NCBI RefSeq assembly: GCF_012911005.2
Contig: NZ_WTVS01000004.1
Span: forward strand, 62,001 to 126,000
Direction: 5' to 3'
Origin: Aromatoleum toluolicum
GTDB lineage: Bacteria; Pseudomonadota; Gammaproteobacteria; Burkholderiales; Rhodocyclaceae
Length of the DNA: 64,000 bases
Shown here: positions 32,698-41,728 of the stretch, in pieces
Numbering within the stretch: the stretch's first letter is position 1
Layout: the number at the start of each line of letters is the position of its first letter
Made by a program: the position numbers and the translations under genes
Notes under the pieces: generated by a model
Told to the model about the DNA's origin: nothing
Seen by the model: only the letters and a program-made list of their open reading frames with translations
Databases searched by the model: none

Positions 32698-34724
32698 GAA
32701 TTTGCTCCTTGGGGTTTGTCACGCATGAATGTTCGATGGCCCGCAGCCGCTTCGCGGCGTCGCGCAAAATCGACGAACCAGTCCAGTGCATCGGGATTGG
32801 CGCAGGCATCCTTGTTCACCACTTCGGCGAGCGGCTTGCCGAGCAGCAGTTTCTTCACCGGTAGCTCCTGCTTTTTGCCAGTCAGGGTGCGGGGAATCTC
32901 GGCGACCTGGACGATCTCGTCGGGCAGGAAGCGCGGCGAGACGCCGTCGCGGATGCGTCGGCGCAGCTCTGCGACCAAAGCATCGTCTAGCTCGAGCCCG
33001 GGCTGCAGGACGACGAACAGCGACATGAAGCTGGCGCGCCCGAGGTACTCGATGTCGACGACGAGGCTGTCGAACACTTCGGGTGCGGCCTCGACAGCGC
33101 TGTACAGCTCGCTGGTACCCATCCGGTGACCGTGACGGTTCAGCGTTGCATCGCTGCGCCCGTAGATCACCGCACCGCCGTCGGGCGTGATGCGCAGCCA
33201 GTCGCCATGCCGCCAGACACCCGGGAACATGTCGAAATAACTGTCGAGATAGCGCCGATTGCCATCGTCGTTCCAGAACATCAGCGGCATCGACGGCATC
33301 GGCTGGACAACAACGAGTTCGCCGACCTCGTCAATCACCGGTTGTCCGGCCTCGTTCCACGCCTGCACGTCAACGCCGAGGCACACGCCCTGCATTTCGC
33401 CCGGCACCGTCGGCAACTCCGGTGTCCCCCCAAGGAAGGCGCTCGCGATATCGGTACCGCCGGAAATGACCCCCCACCAGAGGTCCTCGCACACCTGCTC
33501 GTAGCTCCATCGATACGCCTCGGGTGGAAGTGGCGATCCGGTCGAGCCCAGCCCCTTCAGCCTCGACGTATCGATCACCTTGCGTGGCTCGACCCCCACC
33601 TTCATACAGCCGGTGTAATAGGCCGCGCCTGCACCGAGGAAGGTCGCGCCGACGTCTTCGACGAAGTGCCACAAGGTGTCCGCGGCAGGAAAAGACGGAT
33701 GGCCGTCGTAGAGGCAGATCGTCGTGCCAAGCAGCAGCGCCGAGATCTGCAAGTTCCACATGACCCAGCCCGAACTGCTGTACCAATGAAAACGGTCGCC
33801 GGTCTCGGCACTCGGGCCGAGGTCCAGATGGAAAGCGTGCAGCTTGAGCATCTCGAGCATCACGCCGCCGTGCCCATGAACAATCGGTTTCGGCAGCCCC
33901 GTCGTGCCGCTGCTATAGACGATCCACAGTGGGTGGTCGAAACGCACCCATTCAGGTGACCGCGCGCCGGCAAAACCCACGCAGTCCTGCCACAGCGAGA
34001 TCTGTCCACGCCACTCGCCGAGATCAGGCAGTTCAGCCGGCATGCCGCTCGCCTCCTCCAGATACGGCACAAGGACCAGCGTCTCGACGCTCGGCAGCGT
34101 CGGTAACAGCGATGCGATCAGCTCGCGACGATCGGCGAGCTTGCCGCCATAGACCGTACCGTCGCATGCGATCAGCACCTTCGGTTCGATCTGCTTGAAA
34201 CGGTCGCGCACGGTCGCGATACCCATGTCCGGCGCGCACTGGCTCCAAATTGCACCGAGTGAAGCGCAACCGAGGAATGCGATCACCGCTTCGGGAATGT
34301 TCGGCAGATAGGCCGCAACCCGGTCGCCACGTCGCACTCCCATTCCGTGCAATGCCGCAGCAACCGCGGCGACGCGCCGCGCAAGCTCCACCCAACCGAT
34401 CTCGCGGCTGCGATCTTCGCCCTGCAAGCGCTCATTGCGGAAGACGATCGCCGGGACTTTGGCACGGTCGCCCGCCTCCACATGGCGTAACAAGTGCTGC
34501 ACGTAATTGACCTGCGCACCTGTAAACCACTGGGCGCCGGGCATCTTCCGGTCCTGAAGCGCCACCGTATACGGGGTCGGCGATTCGACTTCAAAGTATT
34601 CCCACATACCACTCCAGAACGCCGGCAAATCCCGAACCGACCATGCGCGCAATGCGTTGTAATCGGGAAGGCTCACCGCGTATCGCGCTCCCACCCATTC
34701 ACGCAGCTTTACTGTATTTGCCAC
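32694..34724 (-). CDS. Acetoacetyl-CoA synthetase-like acyl-CoA ligase
   Basis: Adenylate-forming ligase of 676 residues; GTG 34724 has GAGAGGAG upstream. ATP-binding loop YSSGTTGLPKPIVHGHGG, GSTGSPLPPEAYRW, HGDWLRITPDGG and the C-terminal catalytic lysine in RTLTGKKQELPVKK. The N-terminal WSVRDLPAFWSGMWEYFEV and overall size match acetoacetate-CoA ligases. It activates an organic acid to its CoA thioester using ATP. Acetoacetate is the family substrate, but here the acid may be another keto- or branched acid from the pathway. It is the first gene of the ligase-SDR-MarR operon, divergent from the second HMGS operon. Confidence 0.85.
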   Translation of the reverse strand: MANTVKLREWVGARYAVSLPDYNALRAWSVRDLPAFWSGMWEYFEVESPTPYTVALQDRKMPGAQWFTGAQVNYVQHLLRHVEAGDRAKVPAIVFRNERLQGEDRSREIGWVELARRVAAVAAALHGMGVRRGDRVAAYLPNIPEAVIAFLGCASLGAIWSQCAPDMGIATVRDRFKQIEPKVLIACDGTVYGGKLADRRELIASLLPTLPSVETLVLVPYLEEASGMPAELPDLGEWRGQISLWQDCVGFAGARSPEWVRFDHPLWIVYSSGTTGLPKPIVHGHGGVMLEMLKLHAFHLDLGPSAETGDRFHWYSSSGWVMWNLQISALLLGTTICLYDGHPSFPAADTLWHFVEDVGATFLGAGAAYYTGCMKVGVEPRKVIDTSRLKGLGSTGSPLPPEAYRWSYEQVCEDLWWGVISGGTDIASAFLGGTPELPTVPGEMQGVCLGVDVQAWNEAGQPVIDEVGELVVVQPMPSMPLMFWNDDGNRRYLDSYFDMFPGVWRHGDWLRITPDGGAVIYGRSDATLNRHGHRMGTSELYSAVEAAPEVFDSLVVDIEYLGRASFMSLFVVLQPGLELDDALVAELRRRIRDGVSPRFLPDEIVQVAEIPRTLTGKKQELPVKKLLLGKPLAEVVNKDACANPDALDWFVDFARRREAAAGHRTFMRDKPQGANS

Positions 34725-34847
34725 CGCAGTCTCCTCTCGTTCAAGGTCCGTGCCGCCTGTGCTCCCCACCACCAGGTCGACGTTCTGAAACGTCGAAAGA
34801 GGGGCTTGCCTCCAGTTATTGCACTAGTGTATTGTGTGCTACATGAC

Positions 34848-34870
34848 GGTAAGACGCAATACTTCTTACC
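34848..34870. promoter_or_regulatory. Inverted repeat in the ligase/HMGS divergent region
   Basis: GGTAAG (34848-34853) and CTTACC (34865-34870) form a 6-base inverted repeat with an 11-base spacer between the divergent ligase and HMGS-DUF35 genes. On the minus strand a possible promoter, TTGCGT then 17 bases then CACAAT, overlaps it. It is a candidate operator for the MarR protein encoded in the ligase operon. Confidence 0.4.
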
Positions 34871-34954
34871 TGTACCGTTCGGGCACGAGAGTCGAAAGCG
34901 ATCTCCCCTGATCGCGCTCGTTTTTTCAGGGAAACAACCAACACCGGTCTCCAT

Positions 34955-36397
34955 ATGAACAACTCTCAAGACATTCATGGCGTGCTGTCCACGAGCCGCT
35001 ACCTGCCACGCCTGAGACTCGAACGCAGCGCCATCTTTGCCGAGCACCGGTGGATGGCTCAGGGATTGAAGTCCGTCGCAAAGGGCCGCCGCACGATTGC
35101 GAACTGGGACGAAGACAGCGTGACGATGGCCGTCGAGGCCGCTCGCGCATTGCTCGCCGACTTACCCGACATCAAGCCGGTCGAATTGACGCTCGCCTCG
35201 ACAACGCTGCCGTTCGTCGAACGCATCAATGCCGGGATCGTCGCCTCGGCACTCGGCCTCGGGAACGAACTGGCGGTCCGTGACGTGGCATCGAGCGCGC
35301 GCGCCGCCTTCACCGAGTTCGTCAGCGCGCTGCGTCACGCAGTGCCCGGGCACCGCGTCGTACTTGCCGCAGAGCGCCGCGTCGCCCGCCCGGCGAGCAC
35401 GCAGGAAATGATCTTCGGCGACGGCGCCGCGGGTGTGCTGATCGGTTCCGGTCCGGCGATCGCGACCTTCGTCGCAAGCCATAGTGTGCAGGCGGACTTC
35501 GTCGATCACTTTCGCGAGAGCGGCTCGAACTACGACTATGGTTGGGAAGAACGCTGGGTGCGCGACGAGGGCTACATGAAGATCGCCACCGGGGCGATCG
35601 CAAGCTGCCTCGCGGCGGCCGGCATCGCCGCGAGCGACATCGCCCATTTCGCCATGCCGGCACCGCTATCCCGCGTCAATGACGCGGTCGCGAAACGCGC
35701 AGGCATCCGTCCCGAGACCGTCGTCCCAACTGATTTCGAGTCAATTGGCGATCTCGGCGGCGCGCAGCCGCTCGCGATGCTGGATTCGGCCTTGCGCGCC
35801 GCGGCGCCGGGCGCACTGATCCTGGTCGTCGCGTTCGGCAGCGGCTGCGACGCGTTGCTGCTTCGGCGCACCGAACAGCCAATCGCCAAACGGGTAACCG
35901 ACGATGGCAAGTCCGAAGCAAGCTATATGAAGTACTTGTCCTTCACTGGCCAAGTCACGCTCGAATGGGGCATGCGCTCGGAGATCGACAACAAGACCGC
36001 ACTCACCGCCGCGTGGCGCGAGTGCACGAAGATCAGTCATTTCGAGGGCGGATGCTGCTCGAGTTGCGGAACGGTCCAGTTCCCGCGCTCGCGCTTGTGC
36101 GTAAACCCGGAATGTCGTGCACAGGACACGCAGGAGGCTAAGAGTCTGGCCAACCTGCCGGCGCGAGTGCTGTCGCATACGAGTGACTGGCTCGCCTATT
36201 CCCCCTGCCCGCCTTTCCAGTTCGGTCACATCGATTTCGAAGGCGGCGGCAGAGTGTTGATGGAATTCGCAGACACCGACCCGGATGAGCTGCAGGTGGG
36301 CCTGCCGCTGCGAATGGTGTTCCGCATCAAGGATTTCGATTCGAAACGAGGCTTCCGGCGCTATTTCTGGAAAGCCACGCCGGCTCGCGGACAGTAA
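34955..36397 (+). CDS. HMG-CoA synthase-like / DUF35 fusion (copy 2, catalytic Cys replaced)
   Basis: Protein of 480 residues, alignable with copy 1 (22377-23855) without gaps around the active site: LASTTLPFVERINA, then AVRDVASSARAAF where copy 1 has AASDCGGSLRAGG. The nucleophile cysteine is Val111 (codon GTG, 35285-35287). The histidine of AHFAMPAPLSR and the FGSGCDALLL strand remain, and the DUF35 part keeps all zinc cysteines (CSSCG, CVNPEC) and ends RIKDFDSKRGFRRYFWKA. The synthase half should be unable to form an acyl-enzyme, so this copy may serve as a structural or CoA-binding scaffold for its thiolase, or use a different chemistry. First gene of the BadHI operon. Confidence 0.87.
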   Translation: MNNSQDIHGVLSTSRYLPRLRLERSAIFAEHRWMAQGLKSVAKGRRTIANWDEDSVTMAVEAARALLADLPDIKPVELTLASTTLPFVERINAGIVASALGLGNELAVRDVASSARAAFTEFVSALRHAVPGHRVVLAAERRVARPASTQEMIFGDGAAGVLIGSGPAIATFVASHSVQADFVDHFRESGSNYDYGWEERWVRDEGYMKIATGAIASCLAAAGIAASDIAHFAMPAPLSRVNDAVAKRAGIRPETVVPTDFESIGDLGGAQPLAMLDSALRAAAPGALILVVAFGSGCDALLLRRTEQPIAKRVTDDGKSEASYMKYLSFTGQVTLEWGMRSEIDNKTALTAAWRECTKISHFEGGCCSSCGTVQFPRSRLCVNPECRAQDTQEAKSLANLPARVLSHTSDWLAYSPCPPFQFGHIDFEGGGRVLMEFADTDPDELQVGLPLRMVFRIKDFDSKRGFRRYFWKATPARGQ

Positions 36398-36409
36398 GGA
36401 GACAGCCAG

Positions 36410-37615
36410 ATGGCTAGAGGTATTCGCGACAAGGTCGCAATTCTCGGAATGGGTTGCTCGCGCTTTGGCGAGCGCTGGGACTGCGGTCCGGAAGACTTGA
36501 TGATCGAAGCGTTCAATGAGGCGATCGCCGACGCAGGCATCGCCGCGTCGCAGATCGAAGCCGCGTGGTTCGGCGTGTGCCTCGAGGAAAACAACGTCGG
36601 CAAGACGGCGGTACCGCTGGCGCAAGCGCTACGCCTGCCGCGCATTGCCGCGACGCGCGTCGAGAACGCCTGTGCGACCGGCACCGAGGCACTGCGGGGC
36701 GCCGCGTACGCGGTCGCCTCTGGCGCCTACGACATCGTGCTCGCGCTCGGGGTCGAGAAGCTCAAGGATACCGGCTACGGCGGGCTGCCGGTGCGCACCC
36801 GCGGGGTCAATAACGACCTGTGGTTGCCGAATGCCACCGCTCCGGGCGCATTCGCGCAGCTCGCATCAGCCTATGCAGCGAAACACCACGTCGACATGGC
36901 CGACCTCAAACGCGCGATGGCGCACGTCTCGGTCAAGAGTCACGCCAATGGGGCGCTTAATCCGAAAGCGCACCTGCGCAACCGCATCACCGAGGAGGAT
37001 GTGCTGAAGGCGATGATGATTGCCGAGCCGCTGGGGCTGTACGACTGCTGCGGCGTCAGCGACGGCGCGGCGTGCGCGATCGTCACCACGCCGGAGATCG
37101 CGCGGCGGCTGCGCCCGGACATCGAAACCGTGACCATCAAGGCACTCGAAGTATCTGTCAGCAATGGCGAGGAAGCCGGCTTCAGCAATTGGGACGGCGC
37201 ACATATCGCGACGGCGCGCACCGCCGCCGCACGCGCTTATGCGAGTGCGCGCGTCGATAATCCTCGTACGCAGATCCAGATGGCGGAAGTGCATGACTGT
37301 TTTTCGATCACCGAAGCCGTGCTGATGGAGGACCTCGGCTTCAGCGAGAGCGGGCGAGTGATCTACGACGTGCTCGACGGCGTGTTCGACCGCGACGGCG
37401 CACTACCGGTGCAACCCGACGGCGGCCTGAAGTGCTTTGGGCACCCGATCGGCGCTTCCGGACTCCGCATGATTTACGAGATCTACCAGCAGATCCACGG
37501 TCGCGCCGGCGAACGGCAACTGCCGCGCGTCGATCTCGGCCTGACGCAGAATCTCGGTGGTCACCCCCACCAGAACGTCTGCGCGATTTCCATCGTCGGG
37601 CGACTCGGCGCCTGA
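36410..37615 (+). CDS. SCP2-type thiolase (copy 2)
   Basis: Thiolase-like protein of 401 residues, ATG 36410 with AAGGAGA, 12 bases after the HMGS-DUF35 stop. The active site is complete: [13 protein letters not shown] (Cys88), [25 protein letters not shown] and [13 protein letters not shown]. It is highly similar to copy 1 through most of its length. Since its HMGS partner lacks the catalytic cysteine, this enzyme probably carries the only acyl-transfer site of complex 2, for instance thiolytic cleavage of the ring-opened beta-ketoacyl-CoA or a DUF35-dependent retro-aldol reaction. Confidence 0.88.
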   Translation: MARGIRDKVAILGMGCSRFGERWDCGPEDLMIEAFNEAIADAGIAASQIEAAWFGVCLEENNVGKTAVPLAQALRLPRIAATRVENACATGTEALRGAAYAVASGAYDIVLALGVEKLKDTGYGGLPVRTRGVNNDLWLPNATAPGAFAQLASAYAAKHHVDMADLKRAMAHVSVKSHANGALNPKAHLRNRITEEDVLKAMMIAEPLGLYDCCGVSDGAACAIVTTPEIARRLRPDIETVTIKALEVSVSNGEEAGFSNWDGAHIATARTAAARAYASARVDNPRTQIQMAEVHDCFSITEAVLMEDLGFSESGRVIYDVLDGVFDRDGALPVQPDGGLKCFGHPIGASGLRMIYEIYQQIHGRAGERQLPRVDLGLTQNLGGHPHQNVCAISIVGRLGA

Positions 37616-37666
37616 CAGCACTTATGCAGCACCATCAACAACCATAGCGACTCAAGGAGACATCGA

Positions 37667-38437
37667 ATGCGAGGACTCAAGGGCAAGACCGCCATCGTCA
37701 CCGGGGCGGGCAGCGGGATCGGACGCGCGATCGCGCTTCGGCTCGCCGAAGAAGGCGTGACAGTCGGCGTGTTCGACATCCGCGCCGAAGGCGCAGCGGA
37801 AACCGTCGCCGCGATTGAGAGCGCCGGTGGCAAGGGCCGCGCCGTCACCTGCGACATCACCGATTACGCGGGTGTCGTCGCGGCAGTGCAGTCCTTCGAG
37901 GCTGCGACCGGCACCGGCACCGACATCCTGGTGAACAACGCCGGCTGGGATACGCCCATGCCTTTCCTGAAGACCGACGAGGCATTCTGGAAGAAGGTCG
38001 TCGGCATCAACTGGTTCGGTCCCCTGCACATGACACACGCCGTCGCCCAAGGCATGGCAAACCGCAAGTGCGGCCGCATCATCAACATCGCGTCCGATGC
38101 GGGCCGTGTCGGATCGACCGGCGAGGTTGTCTACTCCGGCTGCAAGGGTGCCACGATCGCATTCAGCAAGGCCTTGGCACGTGAACTCGCGCGCAGCAAT
38201 GTGCTGATCAACAACGTCTGTCCCGGCCCGACCGATACGCCCGCGATGGACGCCTTCGTCGGCACCGGCGAGCAGGGCCAGAAGATCCGCGACGGGATGG
38301 TCCGCAGCGTTCCGGTCGGCCGCATCGGCGTGCCGGACGACTACCCCGGGATGGTGGCCTTCCTCGCAAGCGATGACGCCTCATTCATCACCGGACAGAC
38401 CATCAGTATCTCTGGCGGCCTGACGATGCATGGCTGA
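37667..38437 (+). CDS. badH: BadH-like 2-hydroxycyclohexanecarboxyl-CoA dehydrogenase
   Basis: SDR of 256 residues, ATG 37667 with [55 protein letters not shown] and [13 protein letters not shown] (Tyr and Lys present), ending [12 protein letters not shown]. The [18 protein letters not shown] and SGGLTM stretches are those of Rhodopseudomonas BadH, which oxidises 2-hydroxycyclohexane-1-carboxyl-CoA to the 2-keto compound with NAD. The next gene encodes BadI, the partner ring hydrolase, which strengthens the call. The actual ring may carry extra substituents. Confidence 0.85.
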   Translation: MRGLKGKTAIVTGAGSGIGRAIALRLAEEGVTVGVFDIRAEGAAETVAAIESAGGKGRAVTCDITDYAGVVAAVQSFEAATGTGTDILVNNAGWDTPMPFLKTDEAFWKKVVGINWFGPLHMTHAVAQGMANRKCGRIINIASDAGRVGSTGEVVYSGCKGATIAFSKALARELARSNVLINNVCPGPTDTPAMDAFVGTGEQGQKIRDGMVRSVPVGRIGVPDDYPGMVAFLASDDASFITGQTISISGGLTMHG

Positions 38438-38489
38438 GCGCCCGACACCGAAATCCTTTCAGCACACCACTCCACACAGGACTACCGAC

Positions 38490-39287
38490 ATGAGCAACGA
38501 GTACAAGGACATTCTCTACGAAGTGGGCGAGAACGCCGTCCGCATCACCATCAACCGTCCGGAAGTCTTCAATGCCTTCCGCACGCAGACCGTCGAAGAA
38601 CTGATCCACGCCTTCCGCCGCGCGGACGAGGAAAAGTCGGTCAATACGGTTATCTTCGGTGGCGCCGGCGACAAGGCCTTCTGCACCGGCGGCGACCAGA
38701 AGGTACATCTGTCCGAAGACGGCCTGTATGGCCCGCGCGGCATGGTCGGCCTGCCGATCGAGGAACTGCAGTCGGCCATTCGCGACTGCCGCAAGGTCGT
38801 GATTGCCCGCGTGCAGGGCTTTGCCATCGGTGGCGGCAACGTGTTCGCAACGATCTGCGATCTGACCATCGCGTCGGAAAAGGCGCAGTTCGGCCAAGTC
38901 GGGCCGAAGGTCGGCTCGGTGGACCCCGGCTTCGGTACCGCCTACCTCTCGCGCATGGTCGGCGAAAAGAAGGCCCGCGAGATCTGGTTCCGCTGCCAGC
39001 GTTACAAGGCCCAAGAGGCGCTGGAAATGGGGCTGGTCAACAAGGTCGTGCCGCACGAAGAACTGGACGCGGAATGCGAAGCCTGGGCGGCCGACATCAA
39101 CCAGATGAGCCCGACTGCGATCGCGATCGCCAAACGCTCGTTCAACGCCGACAGCGAGAACATCCGCGGCATCAGCTTCATGGGCGTAGCCGCCGTCAAA
39201 GGCTATTACCAGAGCGAGGAGTCGAAGGAAGGGGTGCGTGCGTTCAACGAGAAGCGCAAGCCGGACTTCAAGAAATTCGCCGGCTGA
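38490..39287 (+). CDS. badI: BadI-like 2-ketocyclohexanecarboxyl-CoA hydrolase (ring-opening crotonase)
   Basis: Crotonase-fold protein of 265 residues, ATG 38490 with AGGA. It contains GAGDKAFCTGGDQKVH, VQGFAIGGGNVFATICDLTI and GQVGPKVGSVDPGFGTAYLS, plus GEKKAREIWF and EEKRKPDFKKF-type ends, all as in BadI and close to MenB rather than to ordinary enoyl-CoA hydratases. BadI hydrolyses the C-C bond next to the ring ketone of 2-ketocyclohexane-1-carboxyl-CoA to give pimelyl-CoA. With BadH upstream it is the strongest biochemical anchor in the window: the pathway opens an alicyclic ring that bears CoA-ester and beta-keto groups. Confidence 0.9.
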   Translation: MSNEYKDILYEVGENAVRITINRPEVFNAFRTQTVEELIHAFRRADEEKSVNTVIFGGAGDKAFCTGGDQKVHLSEDGLYGPRGMVGLPIEELQSAIRDCRKVVIARVQGFAIGGGNVFATICDLTIASEKAQFGQVGPKVGSVDPGFGTAYLSRMVGEKKAREIWFRCQRYKAQEALEMGLVNKVVPHEELDAECEAWAADINQMSPTAIAIAKRSFNADSENIRGISFMGVAAVKGYYQSEESKEGVRAFNEKRKPDFKKFAG

Positions 39288-39321
39288 TACCGCCCACCAA
39301 CCCCACCCGACGGAGCAGGAT

Positions 39322-40872
39322 GTGAGCGAATTGATCCGCACTGAACTGGCGAGCGACGGCGTGCTGACCGCCTTCATCGACATGCCGGACCGCAGCATGA
39401 ACGTGTTCTCGGCCGACTTGATGGATGCGCTCGAGGCGCTGATCGACCGCGTCGAGGATACGCCCGCGATCGGCAGCGTCGTCGTTACCTCCGGCAAGCC
39501 GGCGTTTCTTGCCGGCGCCGATCTGGACATGATCCGCGGCTTCACGGATCGCGCCCGGACCGACACGGAAGAGCAGATGTTCACGCTGTGCGGCCGCCTC
39601 GGTCGCCTGTTCGTGCGGATTGAAGCTTCGCCCAAACCGTGGGTGGCAGCGGTCAACGGGACGGCGCTCGGCGGCGGACTGGAACTCGCCCTCGCCTGCC
39701 GCGCACGCCTCGTCAGCGACGATCCGCGCAGCCTGATCGGGCTGCCGGAGGTGCGCTGGGGTCTGCTGCCCGGCGCGGGCGGCACGCAGCGCCTGCCCCG
39801 GACCGTCGGTTTCAAGGCCGGCATGTCGTTGCTGCTGAGCGGCCGTCCGCTGAGTCCGGCCGATGCGACCACCGCAGGCATTTTCGCCCGCGCCGTGCCG
39901 GCAGCCGACCTGATCGCGGAAGCCTCGGCGCTGGCACGCGGTCTGCAAGGCCAGCCCTACGACGTGCTCACGAAATTTCCGTATCACAACCAAGCCGGCA
40001 TCCCGGAACACACTCCAGATGCGGTCCGCGCAGTCGGGCGGGAGCATGGCGTCACCGATGCCGACTTCGAGAACTACCCTGCCTACGGCGCGATCATCAA
40101 CAGCGTGCTGCTCGGCGCCGGCAAGCCGCTTGCCGAAGCCAGCGCGATCGAGATGCGCCAGTTCCTGCGCCTGATGTTCGACCCAGTGGCCGGCAACATG
40201 GTGCGGACGCTGTTTCTCAGCCGCCAGCGGGCCGACCGCGATCTTGCCCCCCCGAAGGATCTGCGCATCGAAGGCATCAACTTCGGTGAATTGACCGACT
40301 CCCTCTGGCGTGACGCGCTGGCGAAATCGCGCCTCCTACTGACACCCGACGTTGCATTGCCCACGAACACGATCGAGCTCCTCGATACGCGTGGCCGCCG
40401 GCGGCAAATCGCGGTCCGCAGCCTCGCCGACACTGCAATGACCGAAACTTTCACGACACCGACCGCGGTGCTGTCTCCGCTTGGCCCCTACGGTCGGGTA
40501 CTCGAACTGATCAGGGCCGATGAAGAGGCCGCCGAGATGCTTGCCTGCCTCGCAGTTCACCTCGGCGCCCTGCCCTATCGCACGAATGGAGCAGGCAGCA
40601 TACTCGCGCGGCTGGCCTATGCCGCCCCCCAGGCCCCGGCACTGCTCGACGCGCAGGCGCTCGCAGCCCTGCAACTCGCGGCAGAGGGTCTCGTCCCCGA
40701 CGTCGAGGTGCTGGACGTCGCAGCCTGCGCCGCAGGGGTAACGCCCGCATACAGCGGCGGACCGCTCACGCACCTGTGGCAGCACCGCGAGCGGCTCGAA
40801 ACAACGGTTCCGCCGGCACTCGCGCGCGCATGGGTCGAACTCGAAGATCGACTGAGGAGTATCAACGCATGA
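39322..40872 (+). CDS. FadJ-like protein: enoyl-CoA hydratase domain with degenerate second half
   Basis: Protein of 516 residues from GTG 39322 (GGAG seven bases upstream). Residues 1-about 250 are an active-looking enoyl-CoA hydratase: GADLDMIRGF, NGTALGGGLELALACRAR and GLPEVRWGLLPGAGGTQRLP hold both catalytic glutamates and the oxyanion glycines. In FadJ/FadB a 3-hydroxyacyl-CoA dehydrogenase follows with a GxGxxG motif. Here, after the linker (MVRTLFLSRQRADRD), no such motif exists, though weak echoes of the dehydrogenase remain (ELIRADEEAAEMLACLAVHL, then YRTNGAGSILARLAYA). The second half looks vestigial or structural, with dehydrogenation left to separate SDRs. Confidence 0.8.
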   Translation: MSELIRTELASDGVLTAFIDMPDRSMNVFSADLMDALEALIDRVEDTPAIGSVVVTSGKPAFLAGADLDMIRGFTDRARTDTEEQMFTLCGRLGRLFVRIEASPKPWVAAVNGTALGGGLELALACRARLVSDDPRSLIGLPEVRWGLLPGAGGTQRLPRTVGFKAGMSLLLSGRPLSPADATTAGIFARAVPAADLIAEASALARGLQGQPYDVLTKFPYHNQAGIPEHTPDAVRAVGREHGVTDADFENYPAYGAIINSVLLGAGKPLAEASAIEMRQFLRLMFDPVAGNMVRTLFLSRQRADRDLAPPKDLRIEGINFGELTDSLWRDALAKSRLLLTPDVALPTNTIELLDTRGRRRQIAVRSLADTAMTETFTTPTAVLSPLGPYGRVLELIRADEEAAEMLACLAVHLGALPYRTNGAGSILARLAYAAPQAPALLDAQALAALQLAAEGLVPDVEVLDVAACAAGVTPAYSGGPLTHLWQHRERLETTVPPALARAWVELEDRLRSINA

Positions 40873-41315
40873 TCGACTCCCGGCACATCGGGTTCGCGAC
40901 GCAGCCGTCGACGGTCGCCGTCGATCCTTGGCGCGTCCAACTATTCTGCCAGGCGATCGGCGAGCCCGATCCGATCTACCGCGACGAAAGTGCGGCCCGC
41001 GACGCCGGCCATCCAGCCTGCTTGGTACCACCCACCTTCCTGCGCGCGATCGAGGCCGATCACTGCAGCGCCGCGGAAATCCTCAAGATCCTCGGTATTC
41101 CGGTCGCCTCCGTGCTGCATGCCGAGCAGAGCTTCGAGTATCACGCGCCGGTGCATGTCGGCGACCGGATCGAGGTCACGCGAACGCTAATCGACAGCTA
41201 TGACAAGCGCGACGGCGCGCTCACCTTCATCGTTCTGGATTCGCACTTCCGACGCGAAGGCGACACCGTGTGCGAGAGCCGCCAGATCATCGTGGTCCGC
41301 AACCCGAAGGAATGA
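40869..41315 (+). CDS. MaoC-like dehydratase, N-terminal hot-dog type
   Basis: Protein of 148 residues, ATG 40869 overlapping the previous stop (ATGA). It resembles the N-terminal FAS1-like MaoC dehydratase domain: FCQAIGEPDPIYRDESAARD, LVPPTFLRAIEADHC and AEQSFEYHAPVHVGDRIEVT. Such subunits pair with a second MaoC subunit to form a heteromeric (R)-specific enoyl-CoA hydratase; the partner follows directly. These split two-gene hydratases are common for bulky ring-containing acyl-CoAs (for example steroid side-chain hydratases). The catalytic Asp/His is expected in the partner. Confidence 0.85.
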   Translation: MIDSRHIGFATQPSTVAVDPWRVQLFCQAIGEPDPIYRDESAARDAGHPACLVPPTFLRAIEADHCSAAEILKILGIPVASVLHAEQSFEYHAPVHVGDRIEVTRTLIDSYDKRDGALTFIVLDSHFRREGDTVCESRQIIVVRNPKE

Positions 41316-41320
41316 CCAGC

Positions 41321-41728
41321 ATGAACACCCCCCGCCCCCAGCGCATCGAACTCGAATGCGGACCGGTGAGCGCGCTGGACTTGGCGCTATACGCCGCAGC
41401 GTCCGGCGACCACAACCCGCTGCACCTTGATGCCGACGTCGCAAAAGCCGCCGGCTTCGAGCGGCCAGTGGTTCACGGCATGCTGACGATGGCCTTCTGC
41501 GGGCGCCTGCTGACAAGCCACTTCGGTGTCGCGGCCCTGCGCTCGCTGTCGGTCCGTTTCCTCGGCGCCGCGACCCGCGGAGATCGCGTCGTGCTGAGAG
41601 GAACCTTAACCAGCGTCGACAAGGAAGGAGTGGCTATCTACGAACTGGCGGGCCACAACGACGCCGGCCAAGAACTCGTCGCCGGCTCGGCGCGAGTCTC
41701 CGCCCCTGCGCACAAGACCGCACCATGA
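41321..41728 (+). CDS. MaoC-like (R)-enoyl-CoA hydratase, catalytic hot-dog subunit
   Basis: Protein of 135 residues. ATG 41321 has AAGGA nine bases upstream; ATG 41312, overlapping the previous stop, is possible but its spacing is poor. It has the hydratase-2 motif SGDHNPLHLDADVAKAAGF with catalytic Asp and His, and PVVHGMLTMAFCGRLL. With the previous gene it should hydrate a trans-enoyl-CoA to the (3R)-hydroxyacyl-CoA, which the MFE2-type SDR (31783-32697) could oxidise. Confidence 0.87.
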   Translation: MNTPRPQRIELECGPVSALDLALYAAASGDHNPLHLDADVAKAAGFERPVVHGMLTMAFCGRLLTSHFGVAALRSLSVRFLGAATRGDRVVLRGTLTSVDKEGVAIYELAGHNDAGQELVAGSARVSAPAHKTAP

